A DNA stretch of 64,000 nucleotides from Acidobacteriota bacterium. Lineage in GTDB: Bacteria > Acidobacteriota > Vicinamibacteria > Vicinamibacterales > SCN-69-37. A program made the position numbers and the translations under genes. The stretch is from the NCBI GenBank assembly GCA_016716905.1, contig JADJUS010000022.1:310001-374000 (forward strand), in the 5' to 3' direction. Under the pieces are notes generated by a model. That model was not told the DNA's origin, ran no database searches, and saw only the letters and a list, made by a program, of their open reading frames with translations. This document shows, one piece after another, positions 34,830 through 45,283 of this stretch. The stretch's first letter is position 1; each line of letters starts with the position of its first letter.

Positions 34830-35378
34830 GTGGCAGCCGACAACCCTGTTGACGTGATGTTTCAAGGGCGTGTGATTCGCGTGGAGCGCGAGCAGGTCAC
34901 GCTCGACAACGGCCGCACGGTAGCGATCGAGGCCGTGCGCCATCGGGGCTCTGTGGTGATCATTGCCCGGCCCGCGCCAGGCCACGTCGTGCTGATTCGC
35001 CAATACCGCCCGGTGATTGGGCAGTGGATCTGGGAACTGCCGGCCGGCAGCCTCGACGAGGGCGAATCACCCGACACGGCAGTGGTGCGTGAGTGCGAAG
35101 AAGAGATCGGCCTCACACCGGGGCGGGTCACCCTGCTCGCATCGTGGTACCCCACGCCGGGCTTCTGCGACGAGATCATGCACTTCTACCTGTGCGACGA
35201 CCTGTCCGTCCCCGCCGGGCCGATTGCCCGGGATGAGGACGAACAGATTGAACCGGCGACGGTCAGCCTCGCCGACCTCCGGGCGATGATCGCCGACGGC
35301 CGCGTGAAAGACATGAAGACCGTCGTCGGCCTGTCGCTCGCAGACGCTAACGGCCTGGCCGATTCTTCGGCACGCTGA
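34830..35378 (+). CDS. NUDIX hydrolase, ADP-ribose pyrophosphatase-like
   Basis: 182 residues from a GTG with GGAAGG upstream. The Nudix box is complete (GSLDEGESPDTAVVRECEEE then IGL). Upstream, VVLIRQYRPVIGQWIWELPAG and downstream YPTPGFCDEIMHFYL fit the ADP-ribose pyrophosphatase subgroup. It ends the ileS unit and its last 32 nt overlap the 3' end of the convergent nuclease gene. Confidence 0.9.
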   Translation: MAADNPVDVMFQGRVIRVEREQVTLDNGRTVAIEAVRHRGSVVIIARPAPGHVVLIRQYRPVIGQWIWELPAGSLDEGESPDTAVVRECEEEIGLTPGRVTLLASWYPTPGFCDEIMHFYLCDDLSVPAGPIARDEDEQIEPATVSLADLRAMIADGRVKDMKTVVGLSLADANGLADSSAR

Positions 35379-38300
35379 CCGTCACCGACGTTTGCGTCGT
35401 CTGGCCCGCAACGTCCGTGGCAGTGATGGTCACGGTGTAGACGCGGCCTGCCCCGCCGCTCGCGCGCTCCGCACGCAGGAACACGATGTGGTTGGTCAAG
35501 ACCAACCAGTCGGGCGACGTGTTCCCGTCCCCAGGGCCATTCACCGGCTCGTTACTGGTCACCGACAGGCTGGTGGTCACGGGACCGCACCCGTCAGTGG
35601 CCGTGTGACCCATCCACACGGGGATCAACCAGTGATTCGCGGGCCACAACACGGTTGAGCTGGCCCACACGCCGGAGATCGTCGGTGGGGCATTTACCAC
35701 GGTCACGGTGGCTGTCGCCGAGTTGTTGTCAGGGATCAGGTCGCTCGTGTCGGAGGTGACCGATGCCGAGGTGTCAAGCGGAGTGCCGTTCGCCACCGCA
35801 CAGCCGATCGTCGCGGTGAACGCAAACGACTCGGACGCACCCGCTGCAAGGGAGGCGAACGTCGTGACCGTGGCGTTGGCGGACACCGCGACGTTCTGCG
35901 CCAGGAACCCACCGTTGTTGGTCACAGTGACGGTGTACGTCACCACGTCCCCCGCAGACGGCGTCGGGACATCTGCCGAGATGGTCACCTCGAGGTCCGC
36001 AGTCGGCGGCGGGAATCTGAAGTACGCCACCGGCATGTCGTGGTCGGACGCCCCCTCGGGCCGCGTGGCATCGTCGGTGAACACAGGACCGCCCGGGAAG
36101 TCTGAGTTGCCCCGCGCAATGGCGTATCGCTGCAGATAGGAGGCGGCCACGGTATTGACCAGCACGTGATCGAGCGCCTGCGGCGTTCCCTCGAAGATGA
36201 AGCTGTACCGATCGGTCAGGGGCAGACTGTCGGTCAGGTTCAGGAAATCCGGCGTGACGAAATCCGGGCTGAGGTCGACCACGATCTGGTCGTCTGGTGT
36301 TGGCAGACCTTTGATGACGGCAATGGGATCCGTGTAGCCATCGTTGAACTCGTACGCGTTGTAGTCGCCCACCGAGATGACGGCCGTGCCTGGGTTTCCC
36401 ACCTGGAGGCTCTGCAGCAACTGGGCGACCGATTCGGCCTGTGCCGTGCGTTTGGCGCGAACGCGGTCTCCCTCGGTTCCGATCAGGTCCACGTCGATAA
36501 ACGATCGGAGGTGGTTGACGACCACGATCACCGGCCGTGGGTTCACGCTCAGGGGATCGACCGTGGCACGCAACACGAGTGGCGGACGGTCGTGCAACAG
36601 CGAGGACCCGCCGCCTGGCGGCGTGAACGTACCGGCCGGCTCCGCCGTGACCGAGTCAATCTGCACGCGAGACGTCTTGACCAGGAAACCGACGTTCTGT
36701 GACGAAGGCGTGACGCCATCGGCGAGCATGGCCACCACGAGCCGGGCCTGGTAACCAGGGTTCGGTTCGCCGGCTGCCACGGCGTCGGCGTTGACCTGAT
36801 CCGCCAGTGCCTGTAGCGTCGGCTCGTCGAGAATCTCGATGTGGCCGATGACATCGGGCGACTGCATCAACTGGCGGATAGCGAGTGCCGCCTTCCGCCG
36901 CCGGGTCTCGTTGCCCGCGAAGTTTTCGATGTTGAAACCGGCCACTGTGAACTCGCCGGCCACAGGAACGGGCACCGACACGCCGGCCATGTTCGGTCCG
37001 GCCACAATCGGGGCCTCGGGCAACAGCTTGTAGGCTCCGAACGAATAGTCGAGTGGACCGACCACGCCGCCGATCGTCACGTTGGAGGTCACCAAGACCA
37101 CGACCGAACCCACCAGACCATCGGTGTCGATGAAGATCCGCTCAGGGTTCCCGTCGAAGCGCGGGATACAGCAATCGACCAGACCCGTAGTCGGATCGGC
37201 TGGGACCGGGTCGGCGATAGGAATGCCCGGCTCACGCATCGGCCTCGTGACACCAGGCAGTACGGTGGCGATTTCGCCAAAGTCATCGGTCGGCGCGACC
37301 GAGACAAGTTCGGCCGCCTGCATCCGCATCCCTTCGAACGACTCGAGCTGGTCCGGTGCCCCATTCGGGTCGAGCATCGCGGTGGTCAGCGTCACTGGGG
37401 CAGGAAGGGGGTTTCCACTGGACTGCACCACCACATCGCCCGGCAGCGAACTCTCCAGCTGCGTGAGGCTGAAGAACTCGCCAGCTGTGCCCTGGACGAT
37501 GACCGCATCTCCGGCTGCGACAGCGGGAACCGCGCCCGTGAACACAAACAGCGCCTGCGAGGTCGCCGCGTTGGCATCACCGTTGTCAGGTGTCTGCACA
37601 AAAAAGCCGTTCGACTTCCGGGCGGTCACGATACCGGTGGTGGTGACGTCAAGGCCCAGGTACGGTGTGACGGTGGAAGCGCCCTGAATGTCGTGGATCG
37701 CGGCGGGAGCGAAGGTGCAGCTTCTGGTTGGTGATGCGCTGTTGCGAGGGTTGGGGGCACCGCTCGCGAAGTCGACGTTGTTGTTGTTCGAGTCAAAGCA
37801 CCCGCCGCGCTTGCGCAGGGACGCCAGCGTATTGCTGAGCGCAGAGGCCGGTCCCGCGCCTTCGTCGCACGTGGCCGTGGACCCGTAGCCGACCAGGTCC
37901 GCGGTACCGGTCAAAGGACATGATCCGGCAATCGGCGTGATGTTGGTCTGCAGCGCGACTTTGCCGGAGCCCGCCGCCATGGCAATGGTACCGGTCGCGT
38001 CCTGCGTGGGCAGCGGCGTTGATGGCGTTGTGCCGGCCGCCTGCTGAATCAGATAGTAGCCGCCCGGCGCAATGGTCCCGCTGAGCGGCGTCACCGCCCA
38101 GGTGCCGCTGCCCGTCGCCGACGCGTACTGCACCGACCATCCGGTCACGTTGATCGGCGCGGCGCTGCGATTGAACAATTCGACGAAGTCGTTGCTATAT
38201 GGCGCACCGGAGTTGCCGCCTCCGCCATAGACCTGGCTGATGACGACATCCGAGGTCACGGGAGGCGGCGGCTCGTCGTTCGTGATGGTCCCCACGCCCT

Positions 38301-39171
38301 GGCCATCCGATACCGTCGCGCCAACCACATTGCTGAGCGCCACCGAGAACTGCTCGTTGGCCTCGAACGTGAGATCCCCGTTTACGACCACGGTGAACGT
38401 ATAGGTGGTCTCGGCTGGAGGGATCGAGACCGCGAACTCCGAACGCGCCTGATAGTCGGCATCAAGAATCGTCGCGGTTCCGTCTGCGGTGGCGATATCA
38501 AACGTGACGCCGGAATGTACGCCCGTGACAGTGACCGTGAACGTCGCATCGACCGTACCGCCGCTGCCTTCAGTGACACTGACGTTATCGATGGCGATAG
38601 TTGGCCCCGTGATCCCGACAAACGACTGGCCGGTGTTCACGCCCCCTGGCGTGGCCGCCGCAGCCGCGCTCCAGGTGAAATCGCTGTACGTCGCGCCCGT
38701 CCCCACGAGCTGCATCGACTGGCCCACCGCACCGCTACCATTCTGCAAGACGCCAATGTCCGTGCTCGTCAGCCCATTCGCCGGACCGTTCGTGGCGGCG
38801 AAGGCGCCTTCGTAGCTGAGAAACTGAATGACCGTCGTGCCCTGCACGAGGGCCACGCCGTCGGGGGCGCCGTTCTGGATCCCGACGGTCGGGAACGAAA
38901 TGGCGCCGAAGCCATTCTGCTGATCGGCGATCACGCCCGACAGCGGCACCGTGCCATAGCTGGCACCGCCAGACCCGTTGTACAGCACGATCGAGTAGCC
39001 CGTCAGATCAGTGCCGGCGGGTCCCGCTATCTCGACTAACTCGCCGGTGTCGGTGCCGGTGTTGTCGTAGTGAATCTCATTGATGAAGACGGTGGGGGCA
39101 CCTTGAATACTGGAACTGACGGCGAACGCACACAGGACAGTCGCCAGCAGACACTTGAGGAGTCGGGTCAT
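35347..39171 (-). CDS. Large secreted multidomain nuclease (lamin-tail, Calx-beta, EEP)
   Basis: 1274 residues. After a signal peptide (LLKCLLATVLCAFAVSSS) come lamin-tail domain 1 (FINEIHYDNTGTDTGELVEI), a Calx-beta domain (VTEGSGGTVDATFTVTV), lamin-tail domain 2 (VVISQVYGGGGNSGAPYSND) and an OB-like segment (TTTGIVTARKSNGFFVQTPD). An endonuclease/exonuclease/phosphatase domain follows (FTVAGFNIENF, VISVGDYNAYEFNDG, PEGASDHDMPVAYF), then DUF11-type and other Ig-like repeats (ADLEVTISADVPTPSAGDVV). This matches ExeM-type extracellular DNases that act on environmental or biofilm DNA. The ATG at 39171 has TACACT 7 nt upstream; a GTG at 39201 would start before that element. Confidence 0.88.
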   Translation of the reverse strand: MTRLLKCLLATVLCAFAVSSSIQGAPTVFINEIHYDNTGTDTGELVEIAGPAGTDLTGYSIVLYNGSGGASYGTVPLSGVIADQQNGFGAISFPTVGIQNGAPDGVALVQGTTVIQFLSYEGAFAATNGPANGLTSTDIGVLQNGSGAVGQSMQLVGTGATYSDFTWSAAAAATPGGVNTGQSFVGITGPTIAIDNVSVTEGSGGTVDATFTVTVTGVHSGVTFDIATADGTATILDADYQARSEFAVSIPPAETTYTFTVVVNGDLTFEANEQFSVALSNVVGATVSDGQGVGTITNDEPPPPVTSDVVISQVYGGGGNSGAPYSNDFVELFNRSAAPINVTGWSVQYASATGSGTWAVTPLSGTIAPGGYYLIQQAAGTTPSTPLPTQDATGTIAMAAGSGKVALQTNITPIAGSCPLTGTADLVGYGSTATCDEGAGPASALSNTLASLRKRGGCFDSNNNNVDFASGAPNPRNSASPTRSCTFAPAAIHDIQGASTVTPYLGLDVTTTGIVTARKSNGFFVQTPDNGDANAATSQALFVFTGAVPAVAAGDAVIVQGTAGEFFSLTQLESSLPGDVVVQSSGNPLPAPVTLTTAMLDPNGAPDQLESFEGMRMQAAELVSVAPTDDFGEIATVLPGVTRPMREPGIPIADPVPADPTTGLVDCCIPRFDGNPERIFIDTDGLVGSVVVLVTSNVTIGGVVGPLDYSFGAYKLLPEAPIVAGPNMAGVSVPVPVAGEFTVAGFNIENFAGNETRRRKAALAIRQLMQSPDVIGHIEILDEPTLQALADQVNADAVAAGEPNPGYQARLVVAMLADGVTPSSQNVGFLVKTSRVQIDSVTAEPAGTFTPPGGGSSLLHDRPPLVLRATVDPLSVNPRPVIVVVNHLRSFIDVDLIGTEGDRVRAKRTAQAESVAQLLQSLQVGNPGTAVISVGDYNAYEFNDGYTDPIAVIKGLPTPDDQIVVDLSPDFVTPDFLNLTDSLPLTDRYSFIFEGTPQALDHVLVNTVAASYLQRYAIARGNSDFPGGPVFTDDATRPEGASDHDMPVAYFRFPPPTADLEVTISADVPTPSAGDVVTYTVTVTNNGGFLAQNVAVSANATVTTFASLAAGASESFAFTATIGCAVANGTPLDTSASVTSDTSDLIPDNNSATATVTVVNAPPTISGVWASSTVLWPANHWLIPVWMGHTATDGCGPVTTSLSVTSNEPVNGPGDGNTSPDWLVLTNHIVFLRAERASGGAGRVYTVTITATDVAGQTTQTSVTVSVPKNRPGR

Positions 39172-39178
39172 AGGGTGG

Positions 39179-39184
39179 AGTGTA
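39179..39184 (-). promoter_or_regulatory. -10 element TACACT of the nuclease gene
   Basis: Minus-strand TACACT ends 7 nt before the ATG at 39171. Confidence 0.5.
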
Positions 39185-39265
39185 CGCGCAGGGTATGTCA
39201 CTGGAGTCAGGTGTACGTAAATTCTTCGAGTCAGCCTGGCGCTGGCGCGATGCGAACTCCGGGCC

Positions 39266-39271
39266 TATAGT
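39266..39271 (+). promoter_or_regulatory. -10 element TATAGT of the double-glycine peptide gene
   Basis: TATAGT ends 7 nt before the ATG at 39279; no ribosome-binding site is present. No convincing -35 is seen. Confidence 0.5.
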
Positions 39272-39278
39272 AAGCACC

Positions 39279-39452
39279 ATGACGCACGACCATCCCGAAA
39301 ACGAAAAGAAGCCGACCGACGCCGACTCGACCGACCAGATCGCGGAGATCGACCTGGAACGGGTCTCAGGCGGTGCCGGCATCCAGCCTCAGGAACTCAA
39401 GACGCCCACCAAGCTCAAAACGGAGTGGATCACCTCGATCAAGGGCGAGTAG
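39279..39452 (+). CDS. Double-glycine leader peptide, possible bacteriocin or secreted peptide precursor
   Basis: 57 residues. The N-terminal part is acidic and hydrophilic (MTHDHPENEKKPTDADSTDQ) and ends in EIDLERVSGG. This is a good match to the double-glycine leader pattern (Leu at -7, Val at -4, Gly-Gly at -2/-1). Cleavage after Gly32 would release a 25-residue peptide (AGIQPQELKTPTKLKTEWIT, then SIKGE) that is rich in Lys and Thr and has no Cys. No C39-peptidase transporter, modifying enzyme or immunity gene lies within the window. The gene has its own -10 element and is divergent from the large nuclease. The product could also be a plain small protein whose GG is incidental. Confidence 0.6.
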   Translation: MTHDHPENEKKPTDADSTDQIAEIDLERVSGGAGIQPQELKTPTKLKTEWITSIKGE

Positions 39453-39494
39453 AGCGCACTGCACAACGGCCGTAAAGCACGTCAGTGCTCTCTT

Positions 39495-39600
39495 CACCAT
39501 GAAGATCCATGAAGGTCCATGAAGTTTTTTGACGGGCCGTCAGAAGCGCAGGCTTGGGGTGCCGCCTTCGCCTTCATGGATCTTCATGTTCTTCATGGTG
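39495..39600. repeat. Imperfect long inverted repeat of ATGAAG/CTTCAT words
   Basis: The left arm (39495-39524) and right arm (39572-39600) are near-reverse complements built from CCATGAAG units. They would fold as a hairpin of nearly 30 bp with a 47-nt loop. The element sits between convergent genes (stop at 39452, stop at 39637) and may act as a bidirectional terminator or dispersed repeat. Confidence 0.7.
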
Positions 39601-39636
39601 ATAGCACTGCCCATCACAACGGCGACAGATCCGGCA

Positions 39637-40479
39637 CTATCGGGACTTCGGGTCGAGCTTTGCCGCGAGTTTGGCAAACCGCGGCGTCGGACCAGTCCAG
39701 CGCAGGTCGTCAACAGTATCGAACACGGGGATGTCGGTGCGCAGGGTGGCAAGATCGCGGAACAGGTAGGCGAGTTTTCGATCGCGTGACAGCGTTTCGG
39801 CCAGCCGCGCGGGGCTCGAGGCGTTGGCGTGCCATTCTTTCCAGTCATCGGGAATGGCTTCAAGCGTGCCGAAGCGGGCCAACACGGCCGCACTCGATTT
39901 CGCCCCCCATCCCGCCAGACCCGGATAGCCGTCAGCGGCATCACCAACGAGCGCCAGATAGTCGGGGATCGACGTGGGCGGCACACCAAATTTCTTCACG
40001 ACCCCGGCTTCGTCGAGCGTCACGCGCGTGCGGCGATTCAACTGCACGACCCTGGTGCCGCGCACACACTGCGCCAGGTCCTTGTCTGGCGTGCAGATGA
40101 TCACCTGCTCGACCGCCGGGTCCTGTGCGGCCCTGGCTGCGGCGGCGGCAAGGGCATCATCGGCTTCGAACTCCACCATCGGCCAGACCACCACGCCGAG
40201 GGCGGTCAGCGCGTCTTCAAGCACCGGGAATTGCGCCATCAGATCGCGTTCAACGCCGGCGCTTGTTTTGTATCCGCGCCACAGGCGGTTGCGGAAGGAC
40301 TCAATCACATGATCGGTCGCCACCCCCACGTGGGTGGCGCCCTGGGTGATCATCCCCATGACGGAGCGCAACACGCCGCGAACCGCGGCCACCTCGCGCC
40401 CGTCTGCATCCACCGCCGATGGCAAGGCGTGGTAGTGCCGAAACAGTTCGTACGTACCGTCAACGAGGTGGACGACCAT
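39637..40479 (-). CDS. Stand-alone 5'-3' exonuclease / flap endonuclease-like protein
   Basis: 280 residues equivalent to the N-terminal domain of DNA polymerase I. Acidic metal-binding motifs include VVHLVDGTYELFRHY, VEFEADDALAAAA, ICTPDKDLAQCV and LALVGDAADGYPGLAGWG; the last is the H3TH-region DGxPG analogue. No polymerase domain follows. The ATG at 40479 is chosen as the start of the conserved segment. It overlaps the end of the upstream araC-like gene by 20 nt, an unusual pairing. Confidence 0.85.
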   Translation of the reverse strand: MVVHLVDGTYELFRHYHALPSAVDADGREVAAVRGVLRSVMGMITQGATHVGVATDHVIESFRNRLWRGYKTSAGVERDLMAQFPVLEDALTALGVVVWPMVEFEADDALAAAAARAAQDPAVEQVIICTPDKDLAQCVRGTRVVQLNRRTRVTLDEAGVVKKFGVPPTSIPDYLALVGDAADGYPGLAGWGAKSSAAVLARFGTLEAIPDDWKEWHANASSPARLAETLSRDRKLAYLFRDLATLRTDIPVFDTVDDLRWTGPTPRFAKLAAKLDPKSR

Positions 40480-41305
40480 GGGACGGCCGCACACCGAAGT
40501 GACGCCGATACGTCGTCACGAAATGACTGAGGGAGCCGAATCCGACGCTGTAACAGGTTTCGGTCACGCCCGCGCCGTCACGAAGCCGGCGGCGCGCCTG
40601 CGCCAGCCTCACGTCCCGCAGCCGGCGATGCGGCGTCTGCCCTTCCAGTTCCTGAAAGACGCGGGCGAAGTGGTAGACGCTCATGCCGGCATCGCGCGCC
40701 AACCTCGACAGCGAAAGCGGCTCGGCGTAGTGAGACTCCATCAGTGCCTTCGCGCGATCGATCCGCGCGGCGTACCACGAGAGCTGATGGGCGCGAAACA
40801 GCGGCTTCGGCGTTCCTCCACCGGCGCCACCTTCGGCCCGCTCGCCTCGCATCGACCAATACAGCGCACCGGCAATGGCCTCCGAGCGCGCCTCATCGCC
40901 GGCGGCCGCGTCAGCCAGCTGCAGCCTGAGGTAGCCACGTCGATTCGTCAGCGGCGCCACCGGAGCTCCCGCCACGGCTGCGCCTTCGCGACGCAGGCTT
41001 TCAACGGCTTCATCGGTGTAACGAACAGACAGGCAGCAATCGTCGGGATACTCACTCTCGTGCGCGCACGAAAATTCCATGCCCGTTGATGTCACAAACA
41101 TGTGGCGAGGCGTGACGTCCTGCCAGGCGCCGGCGACGCGTACGCGAAAAGCACCAGACTCCACAAAACTCAGCGCATGGCTCGACGCGCGCTCGACGTC
41201 AGGGTCGCGATGCGCGACATGAGGTTCATGGTCGAACCGCGCCAAGGCGATGGCCTCAGTGCGCACGAGCGGTGTCACGCGATTCACCTGCTGATTTTGG
41301 CACAT
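40460..41305 (-). CDS. AraC-family transcriptional regulator
   Basis: About 281 residues. The C-terminal two helix-turn-helix units are clear: PLSLSRLARDAGMSVYHFAR and VTETCYSVGFGSLSHFVTTY. The N-terminal 160 residues form a cupin-like sensor (SFVESGAFRVRVAGAWQDVT, then FVTSTGMEFSC). A low-complexity Gly/Glu/Ala linker precedes the DNA-binding part. The start is uncertain: ATG at 41305 or GTG at 41287, neither with a good ribosome-binding site. It is divergent from an NTF2-like gene, a possible target. Confidence 0.88.
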   Translation of the reverse strand: MCQNQQVNRVTPLVRTEAIALARFDHEPHVAHRDPDVERASSHALSFVESGAFRVRVAGAWQDVTPRHMFVTSTGMEFSCAHESEYPDDCCLSVRYTDEAVESLRREGAAVAGAPVAPLTNRRGYLRLQLADAAAGDEARSEAIAGALYWSMRGERAEGGAGGGTPKPLFRAHQLSWYAARIDRAKALMESHYAEPLSLSRLARDAGMSVYHFARVFQELEGQTPHRRLRDVRLAQARRRLRDGAGVTETCYSVGFGSLSHFVTTYRRHFGVRPSHGRPPR

Positions 41306-41351
41306 TGCCAAAGTCGCAAGAAACCGCAAGTCTCTGCGCGGCTGGGCGTTC

Positions 41352-41357
41352 TACATT
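41352..41357 (+). promoter_or_regulatory. -10 element TACATT of the NTF2-like gene
   Basis: TACATT ends 6 nt before the ATG at 41364 in the 58-nt divergent gap from araC. Confidence 0.45.
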
Positions 41358-41363
41358 CCGTAA

Positions 41364-41744
41364 ATGATGAATCAGGACGTATTGCCCCTGCGCGAGGCCG
41401 CGTGGCGGGCGTGGTTTTCCGGAGACGAGGCCGCGCTGCGGCGCATCCTTCCGCCAGACTTTATCGGCATCAGTGCCGACCCGGGGCCGCTGCTGTCGCG
41501 CGACATGGTGATTGCGCAGTCGCGCGCCTTCCGAGCCGCCGGTGGCCGGCTGGTAAGCCTCGAGTTTCCGGAGACACAATTCCAGTGCGACGGCGCCGTT
41601 GTGGTTCTCTACGGTCGATTTGAATCGGTCATCGAGTCGGGCGGTGCGCAGAAGACCAGCCGAGGCCGGTTGACCGAGATGTTCGTCACCCGCGACGGTG
41701 TGCTCGTGCACACCGGCTGGCACCTGGATGGCGTAGCACCGTAA
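41364..41744 (+). CDS. NTF2-like/SnoaL-like (DUF4440-type) protein
   Basis: 126 residues. An N-terminal helix (LREAAWRAWFSGDEAALRRI) is followed by a strand-rich cone-shaped fold (VVLYGRFESVIE, then GRLTEMFVTRDGVLVHTGWH). The pattern matches small NTF2-like proteins, which may bind ligands or act as isomerases. No catalytic residue can be assigned. It is cytoplasmic and divergently transcribed from the AraC regulator. Confidence 0.75.
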   Translation: MMNQDVLPLREAAWRAWFSGDEAALRRILPPDFIGISADPGPLLSRDMVIAQSRAFRAAGGRLVSLEFPETQFQCDGAVVVLYGRFESVIESGGAQKTSRGRLTEMFVTRDGVLVHTGWHLDGVAP

Positions 41745-41759
41745 CGGCGGTGCCCGCGC

Positions 41760-44156
<2,397 letters not shown>

Positions 44157-44244
44157 GGGACGCCTCCAAACGAATCAGGCCCCGCCTGACGGCGGAGCCT
44201 GCAAAGATACCGCGAACACACCGGCCCGGGGCCGGCCGGAAGGG

Positions 44245-44709
44245 TCAGTTCATGTCAAGCAGCAGGCCCGACGGCCGCCGCGAGGTGGACATGCGCTCAC
44301 GCCGCTCTGCCAGCTCACGGGCTTCTTCGCAATCCTTGCAGCGGACGGCGAAGGGCAACGCGCGGAGCCGGCGCTCGGCAATTTCGTCGCCGCACTCGAA
44401 GCAGTTGCCGAACGTGCCTTCGTCGAGTCGCACCAGCGCTTCCTCGATGCGGTTCAACGTCTCGGACTTCATCTGAATCAGCGCAAACTCGATGTCGTCC
44501 TGAATGTCGGCTTCCGACGACTCGGCCGCATCCAGCACGCCCTGGCCTTCACCGATGCCACCCTCGGCCCGAACATCCCGCATCTTTTCCTGCACCTGGG
44601 CGAGAATCTCGCGGCGGCGCTCTTCGAGGATCCGCTTGAGTTCGACGTATCGCACCCGCGACGAATCGCTCTTGGCTCGTTTCTTTGAGGTGGTCACTTG
44701 TGCCTTCAT
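44245..44709 (-). CDS. DksA/TraR-family zinc-finger protein
   Basis: 154 residues. An N-terminal coiled coil (ELKRILEERRREILAQVQEK) is followed by a C4 zinc finger (NCFECGDEI ... VRCKDCEEA). DksA-like proteins enter the RNA polymerase secondary channel and help ppGpp control rRNA and stress genes. A rel gene for ppGpp lies 1 kb away. The tip of the coiled coil shows an acidic stretch (DAAESSEADIQDDIEF) that could carry the catalytically important Asp pair. It has a GGGAGAG site and a long structured leader. Confidence 0.88.
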   Translation of the reverse strand: MKAQVTTSKKRAKSDSSRVRYVELKRILEERRREILAQVQEKMRDVRAEGGIGEGQGVLDAAESSEADIQDDIEFALIQMKSETLNRIEEALVRLDEGTFGNCFECGDEIAERRLRALPFAVRCKDCEEARELAERRERMSTSRRPSGLLLDMN

Positions 44710-44737
44710 GATTTTGCTCTCCCTATCCGCTCTGCCG

Positions 44738-44771
44738 TTGCAGGACGCCCTGTGCGGTTCTCGTCCTGCAA
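44738..44771 (-). promoter_or_regulatory. 10-bp perfect inverted repeat in dksA-like leader
   Basis: TTGCAGGACG (44738-44747) and CGTCCTGCAA (44762-44771) enclose 14 nt. On the transcript this forms a stable hairpin starting about 10 nt after the predicted transcription start. At the DNA level it could instead be a dimeric operator. Confidence 0.65.
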
Positions 44772-44782
44772 ATAAAATGCCA

Positions 44783-44810
44783 ATAATAACTCAACCCGGA
44801 ACAATCGCAA
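44783..44810 (-). promoter_or_regulatory. Probable promoter of dksA-like gene
   Basis: Minus strand: TTGCGA (44810-44805), 16 nt, TATTAT (44788-44783). This gives a leader of about 65 nt containing the inverted repeat. Confidence 0.45.
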
Positions 44811-45060
44811 AGAGCCAGCCCCGGCCTTTCGACCACACCGGAACCGGTAATTTTTACTACGCCGGAATCAGGTGTTCAGCTACACCTGGCAACCCGCTGG
44901 CCGATGGTAACTGCTTGAGGAAACGCGTGTTACACCGGCGTGGCGCCAGGCGGGACCATTTTGGTCCGCTTTTTCAAGTGATTAGACGATGGCAGGGGTG
45001 GTTTCGGTTCTCCACTCTTTTGGACTCCCGTTGTCACCTGGCGGTACCAGTGGGGTGAAG

Positions 45061-45069
45061 TGCTATACT
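45061..45069 (+). promoter_or_regulatory. Extended -10 TGCTATACT for rpmB
   Basis: TGC directly before TATACT forms an extended -10. It predicts a leader of about 15 nt with a GAGGGT site before the rpmB ATG at 45091. Confidence 0.6.
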
Positions 45070-45090
45070 TTGGGGTTTCGAGGGTAGATC

Positions 45091-45282
45091 ATGGCAAAGC
45101 AGTGTGAAGTGTGCGGCAAGAAGCCCGTCGTCGGTCGGCAGGCCAGCCACGCCAATAACGTGACCGCGCGCCGGTTTGAACCGAATCTCCAGAAGATCCA
45201 CGCGGTGGTTGATGGCGCCACCCGACGCGTGCGCGTGTGCACCCGCTGCATCCGCTCCAACAAGGTCACCAAGGCCGCCTGA
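45091..45282 (+). CDS. rpmB: 50S ribosomal protein L28
   Basis: 63 residues, normal length. It is the zinc-binding (C+) form: CEVCGKKP at the N-terminus and CTRCIRSNKV at the C-terminus give two CxxC pairs. The central NNVTARRFEPNLQKI is the L28 signature. ridA starts 1 nt after its stop codon. Confidence 0.96.
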   Translation: MAKQCEVCGKKPVVGRQASHANNVTARRFEPNLQKIHAVVDGATRRVRVCTRCIRSNKVTKAA

Positions 45283-45283
45283 C

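Larger units (their letters stand above)
44710..45090. other. Regulatory gap between the dksA-like gene and rpmB
   Basis: 381 nt without a gene, locally AT-richer than its surroundings. It holds the dksA-like leader with a 10-bp perfect inverted repeat, its probable promoter, and the rpmB extended -10. The central part (about 44811-45030) shows no ORF, promoter or strong hairpin that I can support. Confidence 0.6.
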
